This document shows positions 7,233-14,930 of a stretch of 23,553 nucleotides of DNA, piece by piece. Origin of the DNA: an uncultured Lachnospiraceae bacterium. Lineage in GTDB: Bacteria > Bacillota > Clostridia > Lachnospirales > Lachnospiraceae. A program made the position numbers and the translations under genes. Each line of letters opens with the position of its first letter. Within the stretch, counting starts at the first letter, position 1. The stretch is from NCBI GenBank assembly GCA_937877165.1, contig CALEFO010000048.1, positions 1 through 23,553 on the forward strand, read 5' to 3'. The notes under the pieces were generated by a model that worked only from the letters and a program-made list of their open reading frames with translations, was not told the DNA's origin and ran no database searches.

Positions 7233-8261
7233 TTACCTGTTCGGAATCGCGCGAAGCTGTACATCCAGCTTCTTCACGGCTGCTTCCGGCGCTCCCGCAA
7301 ACTTCAGAACATCCGCAAGCCTCATCGGCGAAACCAATTTCTCTACATTCTGCCGGTCCATGGCATCCGCCGCCCCGCCGTTTTGCATGCTTGCAAGAAG
7401 CGGCATCAGAATCTTCCTGCTCTCTTCGTTCTTCAGAAGGCAGCCGACTGTGCAGTCCGCCGACAGGAACGCTTCATAATCGCCGTTCAGATGTGCCCGC
7501 ACTGTCGGCTTTGTCAGTCCGCCCTCACCATCAAACGTTCCGAAAATCTCTTCCAGCCAGCCGATGCTGTCTTCCACCCAGCTGCGGACGCGGGCGCTCT
7601 TCGGCGCCTTCGGATTCTGCACGCATTCCTCCGCCGTGGAAAAGCCGTGGCCGCCCTGCGAATAGATATGGCTCTCATAGGCGATGCCCTTCTCTGTCAA
7701 CGCTTCGAGAAAGCGGATGGAGTTCATCACCGGAACCACATCGTCATCCCTTGCCGCGAAGACAAAGCACGGACAGGTTTTCTCATCCACCATGCCGCAG
7801 CAGTCCGGCGCGGTCGGATTGCAGGCCTTCACATCATTTCCCGTCACCGCGTAGCCAAGGAGCGCCGCATTCGGCCGCTGCATCCCCATCGTCGCCGCAG
7901 CAGCCGCAAGATGTCCTCCCGCCGAAAAGCCGAGAACCGCCACCTTGTCCGGATAGACATTCCACTCATCCGCACGGCTCCGGATCATTCCCATCGCCTG
8001 GTCATAGTCCATAAGAGGCGCCGGCCACGCGCAGTTTTCCGCCACGCTGTAGCGCAGGATGAACACCTGGTAGCCCGCCTTCAAATAAGCAAACGCAACC
8101 GGATCCGCCTCGCGGTCCGAGCAGTACTGATATGCCCCTCCCGGCAGAATCAGCATCGCCGGACGCCTTCTGACATAATCAAATTTTCCTCCGACCGGCT
8201 GCAGATAGCAGGTCAACGTCACATTTCTTTTCTCATCCAGTACAAGAGTCTGCTGCGTCAT
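7233..8261 (-). CDS. Alpha/beta hydrolase (acetyl-esterase / BD-FAE-like)
   Basis: A 342-residue cytosolic serine hydrolase. From the ATG at 8261 the catalytic serine is Ser113 in VLGFSAGGHLA, the acid is in ARDDDVVP (about Asp173) and the histidine is His205 in SQGGHGFS. The oxyanion motif is LPGGAYQYCSD near residues 39-49. The order and spacing match small carbohydrate or acetyl esterases. About 95 residues after the last hydrolase helix (WVEDSIGWLEEIF) form an extra C-terminal segment with no recognised fold. A start at 8282 would use TTG and is less likely, since AAAGGAAG precedes the ATG at 8261. It lies 43 bases after the histidine kinase stop, so it may be part of that operon. Substrate unknown; sugar acetyl or feruloyl esters are plausible. 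Confidence 0.85.
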   Translation of the reverse strand: MTQQTLVLDEKRNVTLTCYLQPVGGKFDYVRRRPAMLILPGGAYQYCSDREADPVAFAYLKAGYQVFILRYSVAENCAWPAPLMDYDQAMGMIRSRADEWNVYPDKVAVLGFSAGGHLAAAAATMGMQRPNAALLGYAVTGNDVKACNPTAPDCCGMVDEKTCPCFVFAARDDDVVPVMNSIRFLEALTEKGIAYESHIYSQGGHGFSTAEECVQNPKAPKSARVRSWVEDSIGWLEEIFGTFDGEGGLTKPTVRAHLNGDYEAFLSADCTVGCLLKNEESRKILMPLLASMQNGGAADAMDRQNVEKLVSPMRLADVLKFAGAPEAAVKKLDVQLRAIPNR

Positions 8262-8304
8262 GTTCTTCCTTTCCGTCCGCAAAGCTTCTGCGGCAGCCTG
8301 TTGT

Positions 8305-9732
8305 TTATTTTAACGTACAAGTGAACGAAATAACACCGTTCTTCCAGTCCGCGCGGATCGTTCCGCCATATTTCTTTACCAGATTCTCCGCGATCGACAG
8401 GCCGATGCCGTAGCCGCCGCGGCTGTCAATCGTATGCGCCTCATTCTGCCGGTAGAACCGCTCGAAGAATCGGCTGTAGTCCACGCTCGCGCCCTCCGCA
8501 TAGGAATTGGAAACGGCCATCCAGATCTCTCTTCCCTTCTGGCCCGCCGAAACGCGGATGATTCCACCCGCATCGCAGTACTTGATGGCATTGTCGAGAA
8601 GGAGCGTTGTCAGCTGCCGGATTTCCGAATCCACAGCCTTCATATTCAGACTCTCCGGGATTTCCTGCTCCAGCGTCTTGCCATCCTGCGTCGCCACCGG
8701 AAGATAAGTCTTCACCGTCTCCTGAATCAGCGCGGCGGCATTGGTCAGCGTGCGCTCCGTGGTCTCCTTCTCCTGCGCTCTTGTGATCATCACCAGATTC
8801 TGAATCAGACCGTTCAGCCTGTCCACCTGACGGAGTGTGGACTGCGTCCATTCGTTCTCTCCGCCGAGAATCTCCTGCATTTCCGTGTTGGCCCGGATCA
8901 CCGCAAGCGGCGTCTTCAGTTCATGGCTCGCATTGGTGATAAACTGCTTCTGAAGCTCTGCGTTCCGGATCTCCGGAGAGATCGCCTTGTTGGCAAAAAC
9001 ACGGACAAAAATATATGTCACCGCGATTCCGAACGCAATCAGCATCAGTGCTGAGTACAAAAGCCGCGACGTCGCGTGAATCTGATTCGTCGAATCCAGA
9101 AATACTACGATGCTGCGGTCTCCGCTAAGATCCGCGACCTGGTAATAATATTTGCCGTATTGCCCGAATTGGAAAAACCGTCCTCTTGCATAATTTCCGA
9201 GGATCTCCGCCTCCTGGGCAGTCAGAGAGGAAATGTGATTCGCCTTCACAGCCTCCACGTTCCCGTCCTGCCCGTAGATCACTGCAAAATACCGGGTCGA
9301 AAACGTATCATCCGGGGAGTCCTCATCAATCAGGCCGCCCGTTCCAGATCCGAAAATATCGCTGAGGAAGGTTTTAACATCGTAGGGCTTCCTTCCCGCA
9401 GACTGATTCAGGGTTCGAAATTTTCGGACCTCCTCCTCATCCTGCGTCCGCACGTTTTGCTGACTATTCTGATCCGTTTTACTCTGATCCGTGCTTCCCA
9501 TTCCGGCTGCGCTCCCGATGTCCGCTTCCTTCGCCTCATAGATCGTCTCTGCATCCTGAATCTCGCCTTCGCTCGCAATGATATACTGCATGGTTTCCCT
9601 GATTTCATTCTGAGAGACAATCAGATTAAATACATAAATCATTCCCGCCATCAGGAACATAACCATCGTCAGCGACAGCGTTGCATAGATGATGAATCTT
9701 AGTCGAAGTTTTCGGATTGCCTCTTCACTCAT
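8305..9732 (-). CDS. Two-component sensor histidine kinase
   Basis: Membrane-bound sensor that should phosphorylate the neighbouring OmpR-type regulator. From ATG at 9732 (MSEEAIRKLRLRF) there is a first membrane helix at about 13-39, an extracellular domain of about 185 residues with a Gln/Asp/Ser-rich insert, and a second helix at about 224-246. Then come the DHp domain with NASHELKTPL (His270), the N-box LLLDNAIKYCDAGG, the F-box FFERFYRQ and the G-box GGYGIGLSIAENLVKKYGG. A clear HAMP domain is not visible between the second helix and the H-box. The extra ten codons to the ATG at 9762 are possible, but the shorter start has GAGG at good distance and the usual kinase N-terminus. Signal unknown. 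Confidence 0.92.
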   Translation of the reverse strand: MSEEAIRKLRLRFIIYATLSLTMVMFLMAGMIYVFNLIVSQNEIRETMQYIIASEGEIQDAETIYEAKEADIGSAAGMGSTDQSKTDQNSQQNVRTQDEEEVRKFRTLNQSAGRKPYDVKTFLSDIFGSGTGGLIDEDSPDDTFSTRYFAVIYGQDGNVEAVKANHISSLTAQEAEILGNYARGRFFQFGQYGKYYYQVADLSGDRSIVVFLDSTNQIHATSRLLYSALMLIAFGIAVTYIFVRVFANKAISPEIRNAELQKQFITNASHELKTPLAVIRANTEMQEILGGENEWTQSTLRQVDRLNGLIQNLVMITRAQEKETTERTLTNAAALIQETVKTYLPVATQDGKTLEQEIPESLNMKAVDSEIRQLTTLLLDNAIKYCDAGGIIRVSAGQKGREIWMAVSNSYAEGASVDYSRFFERFYRQNEAHTIDSRGGYGIGLSIAENLVKKYGGTIRADWKNGVISFTCTLK

Positions 9733-9818
9733 ACGTATACCTCGCCAGGGCAGCCGGTGCATCAGCTCCGATGCTGCCTATCTGTCCGAACGCAGCTTCC
9801 CATTCCAGCTACAGGCAG

Positions 9819-10493
9819 TCAGTGCGCTTTCTCCAGAAGCCGGAAGCTTCCGCCCCGTTCTCCTTCAATCTGTACATGGGAGGCCACCGAGGAGAGCTTG
9901 CCACGAAGATACGAAATGTACAGCCAGACCGTATCCGCTCCCGCATCACCTGCTCCCTCCCAGACGTGCTCCAGAAGATACTGCGTACTCACCTCGTGGT
10001 TCTGATTCAGAATAAGCGCCTGCAGAAGCTCAAATTCCTTCACGGACAGCCGCACGGAATTCTCACAGGCAAGCTCAAAATTCTCGTCATCCAGAGAAAA
10101 GTCTCCGAACCGGAGCTTTTTCGCCGCATATTCCTTCTTCCGCCTCGTCATGGCGCGGACCCTTGCGAGCAGCTCCTTCATGGCAAACGGCTTGGTCAGA
10201 TAATCGTCCGCCCCCGCATCCAGACCGGCCACCCGGTCATCCACCTCCGCCTTCGCAGTCAGAAGCAGTACCGGCGTGACAATGTTCTCTTCACGCAGCT
10301 CCTTCAAGACCTCGATGCCGTCTTTTTTCGGCATCATGATATCCAGAATCATAGCGTCGTAGCCGCTTTTCTTCACGAAATCCAATGCTTCCTCGCCATC
10401 ATAAGCACCGTCTACATCATACCCTTCATGTTCGAGGGCAACTGTGAGGACATGATTCATATCTCTTGTGTCCTCCGCAAGCAGTATTTTCAT
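9819..10493 (-). CDS. OmpR/PhoB-family response regulator
   Basis: A 224-residue DNA-binding response regulator. The receiver domain shows the acidic pair at Glu7-Asp8, the phosphorylated Asp51 in MILDIMMP, Thr79 in LLLTAK and Lys101 in LTKPF. The C-terminal winged helix covers about residues 125-220, with SVKEFELLQALILNQNHEVS and a VWLYISYLRGKL recognition region typical of the PhoB class. It stands 86 bases upstream of the kinase gene and reads in the same direction, so the two form a cognate pair. ATG at 10493 has AAGAAGGATGG upstream at slightly long spacing. The likely target set includes its own operon, but no direct repeats typical of PhoB boxes are obvious in the 115 bases upstream. 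Confidence 0.94.
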   Translation of the reverse strand: MKILLAEDTRDMNHVLTVALEHEGYDVDGAYDGEEALDFVKKSGYDAMILDIMMPKKDGIEVLKELREENIVTPVLLLTAKAEVDDRVAGLDAGADDYLTKPFAMKELLARVRAMTRRKKEYAAKKLRFGDFSLDDENFELACENSVRLSVKEFELLQALILNQNHEVSTQYLLEHVWEGAGDAGADTVWLYISYLRGKLSSVASHVQIEGERGGSFRLLEKAH

Positions 10494-10560
10494 AAGTATT
10501 GACCATCCTTCTTATATGATCCTCCCCACAGCCGCCGGAATGCTTCCCGCAGCGGCAGGC

Positions 10561-10602
10561 AGAGGCCTGTTCTTCCAGAATCCGCACCTTGGAACAGCCT
10601 CT
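10561..10602. repeat. Imperfect inverted repeat between the alarmone synthetase and the response regulator
   Basis: AGAGGCCTGTTCTTCC at 10561-10576 pairs with GGAACAGCCTCT at 10591-10602 with small bulges. It lies just after the synthetase stop codon. No T-run follows on either strand, so it is not a standard terminator. Confidence 0.35.
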
Positions 10603-10608
10603 TCTGTA

Positions 10609-11205
10609 TCAGGAATCTGAGGAAACGATCATATCCCGGATCGTCTGCATGGAGACATCGGTTGATGCCAGCTCATCCGCACACCGCTTGAGCTCCCCGA
10701 CAATCAGCTCCGTGTTCCCGTTCAGATTCTTCTTGTACTTCATCTGATGCTCCAGCGCAGCCCAGGTGTCCTGCGAAATCGTGCGAAGCTGAATCTCCGC
10801 ATAGACGCTTCCGTTCACACGAAGAATCATGTGAAAGCTCCGATAGCCGTTGGGCTTGGCATGCCGGATATAATCCTTCTCTTCCATCACCGTAACTCCC
10901 GGCATCGAAGCCAGATGATCCCGGATGACATAAACATCGCTCAGAAACGAGCAGACAACACGGATGCCGACTGCATCGTATATTTTCTCCAGTGCCGACT
11001 CCGTGGTCTCCGGAAAGCCCTTCCTGCGGCACTTCTCCCGCATGCTCTCTTCACTCTTGATTCGCGACAGGCAATGCTCCACCGGATCAAAGCCCTTTTC
11101 CCGGATCATTTCATCGCGAACTTCCTGTACCTTGCGGACCAGCTGCTGCCTTACCTCTTCGAGCCTTGGCAGCTGATCCCCGTAAATACTTTCTTCTGTA
11201 CTCAT
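10609..11205 (-). CDS. Small alarmone synthetase ((p)ppGpp synthetase, RelQ/YjbM-type)
   Basis: A 198-residue single-domain enzyme that transfers pyrophosphate from ATP to GDP or GTP to make (p)ppGpp. Motifs in order: the basic SRIKSEESMREKCRRKG at 47-63, the Mg-binding YDAVGIRVV with Asp77, the substrate loop KDYIRHAKPNGYRSFHM at 110-126 and AEIQLRT with Glu137. There is no HD hydrolase domain and no TGS/ACT regulatory region, so it is a small synthetase rather than a Rel/SpoT enzyme. The Lys-Pro-Asn-Gly-Tyr loop is the form seen in active synthetases. ATG at 11205 has only a weak GAGAAA upstream. It appears to be transcribed on its own: a strong terminator (11436-11479) separates it from the upstream gene. 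Confidence 0.88.
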   Translation of the reverse strand: MSTEESIYGDQLPRLEEVRQQLVRKVQEVRDEMIREKGFDPVEHCLSRIKSEESMREKCRRKGFPETTESALEKIYDAVGIRVVCSFLSDVYVIRDHLASMPGVTVMEEKDYIRHAKPNGYRSFHMILRVNGSVYAEIQLRTISQDTWAALEHQMKYKKNLNGNTELIVGELKRCADELASTDVSMQTIRDMIVSSDS

Positions 11206-11435
11206 GATTTCTCAGGTAAAATCCTTCTCCCGTTTTTCTGTTTTCTGCCCTGCCCGCGAACGGTCATCCCATGCCACAGCTTCCGCTCAGGGAAGCCCTG
11301 CATCTGACTCCGTTGCTTCCCCGCATGCATCGGGCAGATATTCAAACTGTACCACATTCCGGCGCAGGTCTTCCCGTTTTTCATCGTAATTTCACACAAC
11401 TTTAAGAACTGCGGCGCAGCCGTTTTCTGCCACAG
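11206..11435. other. Intergenic region upstream of the alarmone synthetase
   Basis: About 230 bases between the terminator of the PAP2 gene and the synthetase start. A 91-codon minus-strand frame crosses it but has a composition unlike a folded protein and no family motif. A lone TACAGT could be a -10, but no partner -35 is clear. The leader of the synthetase probably starts in this interval. Confidence 0.4.
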
Positions 11436-11479
11436 AAAAAAAACTGTGAAGCCTTCCGCCTTTTCGGAAGATTTCACAG
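11436..11479 (-). terminator. Strong intrinsic terminator after the PAP2-family gene
   Basis: On the minus strand CTGTGAA pairs with TTCACAG, with a further inner stem CTTCCG/CGGAAG, and eight Ts follow (11436-11443). It lies 64 bases after the stop of the PAP2-family gene. The long stem and unbroken T-run make this a confident call. Confidence 0.88.
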
Positions 11480-11542
11480 TCTCTTTCCATTTTTTCGGTA
11501 TTCCGATGAATCATCCACCCAGATTTTCGCGCCGCAAGCCAT

Positions 11543-12202
11543 TCAGGTTTTGACCGTAACCCGCACTGCATGGCGGGAAATCAGATATTCCGCCGTCAGA
11601 TCCATCGTCACCGCCAGCGCAACCGCGCACAGAACATCGATAATGCTGTGCTGCTTCAGAAGCATTGTCGAGCAGCAGATCAAAACGTCCAGAATTCTTG
11701 CCAGAGGTTTTACAAGATGGTGCCGGTAGCCTTTGGCTCTCTGCACGCCAAAATCAAGAAAAATCGTTGAAAACACATGCATACTCGGGCACACGCTCGT
11801 TGGATTGTCCGCGCTCTCAATAAAACGCACCGCTCTTGCGCACAGGTCGCTCCCCGGAATTTCCTGCGGGCGAAGCGAGATTCCATTCGGGACCAGCGTG
11901 CAGAATAAAAGGATCAGAAGAAGTCCGCTAAAAAGAGGGGCCAGCATCCGCCAGCGGTTCTCTCCGCTTTCGCGCAGCACCTCGTGAAACATGGACTGCG
12001 TCATCCATAGAAACCACAGACTGTACGGAATCACCGCATATTTCACAAACGGAATGTACCGGTCCAGCCCGCAGTGGATATGCCACACCACCGGCAGATC
12101 TGCCCGCTCCAGAAGGACAAACCAGCCGATAAAAATCACGAAGAAACCGATGACAAAACGATACGGATGCTCCACACATTGCTTCTTCAGAAACTTTCCC
12201 AT
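11543..12202 (-). CDS. PAP2-superfamily membrane phosphatase
   Basis: A 219-residue integral membrane protein with hydrophobic segments at about 16-32, 53-68, 89-104, 140-150, 168-183 and 188-205. The PAP2 signature is visible as VCPSMHVFST (Ser140, His142) and KQHSIIDV (His185, Asp189), the second and third conserved motifs of the family. The first basic motif is less clear; KGYR near 157 is out of order and does not serve. Such proteins remove phosphate from lipid or polyprenyl phosphates at the outer membrane face, or act as phosphotransferases on inositol-type lipids. The pattern is close to the inositolphosphotransferase-like branch. ATG at 12202 follows GGAAAGGAAG at long spacing. It is 80 bases downstream of the glycan-binding membrane protein and ends at a strong terminator. 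Confidence 0.82.
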   Translation of the reverse strand: MGKFLKKQCVEHPYRFVIGFFVIFIGWFVLLERADLPVVWHIHCGLDRYIPFVKYAVIPYSLWFLWMTQSMFHEVLRESGENRWRMLAPLFSGLLLILLFCTLVPNGISLRPQEIPGSDLCARAVRFIESADNPTSVCPSMHVFSTIFLDFGVQRAKGYRHHLVKPLARILDVLICCSTMLLKQHSIIDVLCAVALAVTMDLTAEYLISRHAVRVTVKT

Positions 12203-12282
12203 GAGAACTGATAATCTTCCTTTCCCGGTCCTGCCGATTCGGGTGGCTCATTTCCCTGCAGGCTGCTCTCCGGCGATGCGTT

Positions 12283-13671
12283 TTAACCGTCTGCTGCAGA
12301 CGAATCTGCCTCGCCGCTCTCTGTCATGTCTCCAGAAGCGTTTGCCGCACTGTCATCCTCAAGGAAGGACAGCTCCGACAGAACCGTATCCTGATAGACG
12401 CTTCCATTATAAACGCTGTCGATCCGGATCACCACCGACTCCATTGGCACCGGCTGATCAAAGAGAATCACCTGCTCGCCCATGGCATCCTGCAGCGTAT
12501 AGGAGGCAGACCAGGTCTGCCCGCCGCAGCCTACGGACACCGTGATGTCCTTCAGGCGGTTGTTCGCCTCAAACTTCTCCTGTGAGATCTCATTGCCATT
12601 CCAGAACGCGATGCCCCTCACCTGCGTCTTCGAAGCAAAAATCGAGGTGATCGACACGCCAACACCGTCTCCATCCTCGCCTTCCTGCCACGAGGTTGCA
12701 AGATCAGCGTCAAACAGGTATTCCGTGCCGTAGCTCTTTCCTGTCGTTCCGACCAGCACGGAGGAAGCATTGCAGCTTGCAGGCTTCACACCTTGATACG
12801 TTGAGAATTCTGCCTCGTCCGTTCTCAGGCGGAAATTGTCCATCCCCTTCAGCGCAGTCAGCAGTGCTTCCTGCTCCTGCTTCACCTGTTCCTCGGCCGC
12901 AAGCGATGCCGCTGCCGCCGCATCCTCCTGTGCCTTCTGCTCCGCTGCTGCTCTCTTCGAGGTATTCACGCGGCCGATCAGAACGACGAGCACCACAACC
13001 GCTGCAAGAATCACGGCCATAACGGCCCAGATTCTCTTCGGAATTTCCGACCAGCGAATTCTCCGGAATGCACGTTTGATTTTCCGGAAAAAACGGCGGA
13101 TCGCACGGAAGATCGAATTCAGGACCTCTCCCTCACGTCCGGAGGAAGATCTTCTCCTGACCTGCTGCGTTTCTGCTCTTTGCTCCCTCTTTCCGGAGCT
13201 TTCTTCCTGCTGCCTTCTCTCCTGGCGCCGGACTTCCTCCTCCGGTCTCTTCTTCCTCGGCATTGGAATCTCCACGCCGAGCTCCTCCAGCGTTTCCTTC
13301 CATGCCCGGAGAAGGTCCTTTTCCCCGATCTGGTTCAAATACCCCATCACGCTTCGGAACTCACCGCGGAAATTTCCCAGACTGCAGCTGCGGATCAGGC
13401 CTTCTTCCAGCCCATAGTAATCCGAATACCGGTTGTCAATTGCCACGCAAAGCGTCTTGATCACAAGAGCCGGGTGGATGAAATCTCCAAGCCTCGCCTC
13501 TGCACCCTCCAGCACATCAATCTGCCTGACGCGGAGGTCTGCTTCTCTTCGCTCCGACTCCTTCGGACTCACCCTTCTGCTGTTCCATACCGAGCGCTGC
13601 ATCGACAGATAGGTTGCTATCTCCGCATCGGTCCAGTTGTCCTGAATTCCCAGTATTTCATATAACCCCAT
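12283..13671 (-). CDS. Single-pass membrane protein with J-like cytosolic N-terminus and extracellular NADase-type glycan-binding domain
   Basis: A 462-residue protein of mixed architecture. Residues 1-65 begin MGLYEILGIQDNWTDAEIAT and look like a degenerate J domain, but the HPD triad is absent. A basic, Arg-rich region runs from about 138 to 212, one membrane helix lies at 214-233, and an Ala/Gln/Glu helix covers 238-275. From about 300 the sequence carries NASSVL, FDADLATSWQEGEDGDGVG, FWNGN, NNRLKDITV and SELSFLED. I recognise this as the NADase-type glycan-binding (discoidin-like) domain common in Firmicutes envelope proteins. The orientation is probably Nin-Cout by the positive-inside rule. 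The tail after 440 is rich in Ser, Ala, Glu and Asp. ATG at 13671 has GAGGTGG upstream. Function unknown; an envelope sensor or adaptor is plausible. Confidence 0.8.
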   Translation of the reverse strand: MGLYEILGIQDNWTDAEIATYLSMQRSVWNSRRVSPKESERREADLRVRQIDVLEGAEARLGDFIHPALVIKTLCVAIDNRYSDYYGLEEGLIRSCSLGNFRGEFRSVMGYLNQIGEKDLLRAWKETLEELGVEIPMPRKKRPEEEVRRQERRQQEESSGKREQRAETQQVRRRSSSGREGEVLNSIFRAIRRFFRKIKRAFRRIRWSEIPKRIWAVMAVILAAVVVLVVLIGRVNTSKRAAAEQKAQEDAAAAASLAAEEQVKQEQEALLTALKGMDNFRLRTDEAEFSTYQGVKPASCNASSVLVGTTGKSYGTEYLFDADLATSWQEGEDGDGVGVSITSIFASKTQVRGIAFWNGNEISQEKFEANNRLKDITVSVGCGGQTWSASYTLQDAMGEQVILFDQPVPMESVVIRIDSVYNGSVYQDTVLSELSFLEDDSAANASGDMTESGEADSSAADG

Positions 13672-13972
13672 ACGCCACCTCGCATTTTCCCAAGCTGCAG
13701 CAGAGGCCCGCCTCAGTCGTGGAGAAGACCGAAACGGTCTGTTCCTCTCTGAAAATCTGCATATGATGAAAAATATCCCAGATTCAGGGTATCACACCAC
13801 GGGTGAAAAACAAGCAGCGAAGGTGATTTTTACAGCCACTTCATGAGGTTTTGCGTGGACGGGAATTCAGGCAGAATCAAAGATCTCCGGAAGCTTTTTC
13901 CGAAAAGGACCGCTCTGTGATCTATAACGAAGCAGCCGGACAAATTTCTTCAGGAATTGTACAGAACCGGTC
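13672..13972. promoter_or_regulatory. Intergenic region with a candidate promoter and leader hairpin for the glycan-binding membrane protein
   Basis: On the minus strand TTGTTT and TACCCT are 16 bases apart (about 13784-13813) and enclose the imperfect palindrome TCACaCCacgGGtGA (13792-13806). Downstream in the leader, AGACCG-AAA-CGGTCT (13726-13740) is a perfect 6-bp hairpin without a T-run. The -10 is poor, so promoter placement is tentative. No gene is supported in this interval. Confidence 0.4.
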
Positions 13973-13999
13973 AAAAAGGGAGCCACAACCGTGGCTCCC
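13973..13999 (-). terminator. Intrinsic terminator of the rubrerythrin gene
   Basis: On the minus strand GGGAGCCAC and GTGGCTCCC form a perfect 9-bp stem with a four-base loop (13978-13999), followed by five Ts (13973-13977). It lies 36 bases after the rubrerythrin stop. Confidence 0.92.
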
Positions 14000-14035
14000 C
14001 TCGAAACTGCATATGAACTCGATGTCCGATGAAAA

Positions 14036-14611
14036 TTATTCGCCGAAATATCTCTTCAGAAGGCCTGCAAACGCCTTGCCGTGGCGTGCCTCGTCACGAG
14101 CCATCTCATGAACCGTGTCATGGATTGCGTCCAGATTCAGGGCCTTTGCTCTCTTGGCAAGATCAACCTTGCCTGCCGTAGCGCCGTTCTCCGCTGCTAC
14201 ACGAACCTCAAGGTTGTGCTTCGTCGAATCGGAAACAACCTCGCCCAGAAGCTCTGCAAACTTTGCAGCGTGCTCTGCTTCTTCATGTGCTGCCTTCTCA
14301 TAGTAAAGACCAACCTCCGGATATCCCTCGCGGAATGCGACGCGGGACATTGCCAGGTACATTCCAACCTCGGAGCACTCGCCCTCGAAGTTTGCGCGAA
14401 GATCTGCCTTGATGTCTTCCGGTACGTCCTTCGCAACACCGACTTCGTGCTCTGCTGCCCAGGTCATGCCGTTCTCTTCCTCAACGGGAACGAACTTCGA
14501 CTTCGGCACGCCGCAGGTAGGACACTTCCAATCCTCCGGAAGATCTGCAAACTTTACGCCTTCCTTCTCCTCATCGTAGATATGTCCGCAAACGGTGCAT
14601 CTGTATTTCAT
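14036..14611 (-). CDS. rbr: Reverse rubrerythrin (N-terminal rubredoxin, C-terminal diiron domain)
   Basis: A 191-residue cytosolic peroxide and oxygen scavenger that reduces H2O2 (and O2) to water with electrons from an NADH-linked rubredoxin reductase. The rubredoxin domain comes first: Cys5/Cys8 in CTVCG and Cys30/Cys33 in CPTCG. The four-helix diiron domain follows, with Glu77/Glu81 in FEGECSEVG, EEAEH around 110-114, Glu141 in AAENGAT and DEARHGKAF with Glu174 and His177. Standard rubrerythrins have the opposite order, so this is the reverse type known from Clostridium, where it is induced by oxidative stress. ATG at 14611 has AAAGGAG at good distance. It has its own terminator and a promoter region holding a 14-bp palindrome shared with the divergent Crp/Fnr gene. 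Confidence 0.95.
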   Translation of the reverse strand: MKYRCTVCGHIYDEEKEGVKFADLPEDWKCPTCGVPKSKFVPVEEENGMTWAAEHEVGVAKDVPEDIKADLRANFEGECSEVGMYLAMSRVAFREGYPEVGLYYEKAAHEEAEHAAKFAELLGEVVSDSTKHNLEVRVAAENGATAGKVDLAKRAKALNLDAIHDTVHEMARDEARHGKAFAGLLKRYFGE

Positions 14612-14759
14612 AATATTCTCCTTTCGTGGCCTGTGGCCCTTTTGTTTGTCGCGCTGCAGTTTCTGTTCTGCATCTGCGTTTGTTCTTTAATTCTCTGTGT
14701 TTCAGAATCCGCTCAGGAATCGTTCTGTTTCGGTCTGATTCCTTGTTTCATCTGATGTT

Positions 14760-14812
14760 GTTATCTTAGCCGATCGCGGTAAAATAGTATGTAACATATG
14801 TTACGAAATCAA
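14760..14812 (-). promoter_or_regulatory. Rubrerythrin promoter region with a perfect 14-bp palindromic operator
   Basis: GTAACATATGTTAC at 14791-14804 is a perfect palindrome. Two promoter readings are possible on the minus strand. In the first, TTGATT (14807-14812) and TACTAT (14784-14789) are exactly 17 bases apart with the palindrome filling the spacer, a repressor layout. In the second, TAAGAT (14763-14768) is the -10, placing the palindrome centre at about -41.5 from the start, the position used by Crp/Fnr activators. The core TAACA-NN-TGTTA agrees with the PrfA box and GTA-N8-TAC with the NtcA box, both Crp/Fnr-family sites. The adjacent Crp/Fnr gene is the natural candidate to bind it. 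The rest of 14612-14930 holds TTGACA at 14849-14854, a possible -35 for the regulator without a good -10, and the inverted repeat CTTGTC-N8-GACAAG at 14827-14846. Confidence 0.7.
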
Positions 14813-14930
14813 AGATTTTCTTGAATCTTGTCGAGTCTCTGACAAGTTTTGACAAAGCAGGACAGGTGCCGTCCCAAACGGCCCTCCGCGCAATCTCAGC
14901 ATCTCTGTTTGAAGGGAGAATACGCGATTC

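Noticed and set aside
6665..8014. Long plus-strand open frame of about 450 codons opposite yggS and the esterase
   Set aside because: Low-complexity Arg/Ser/Pro/His-rich translation with no motif. It mirrors two well-supported minus-strand genes.
11202..11477. Possible 91-residue protein in the gap before the alarmone synthetase
   Set aside because: It starts inside the terminator of the upstream gene, has no good ribosome-binding site and no recognisable pattern.
12288..12302. Hairpin CGTCTG-CTG-CAGACG at the stop of the glycan-binding membrane protein as a terminator
   Set aside because: The stem overlaps the last codons and is not followed by a T-run on the minus strand.
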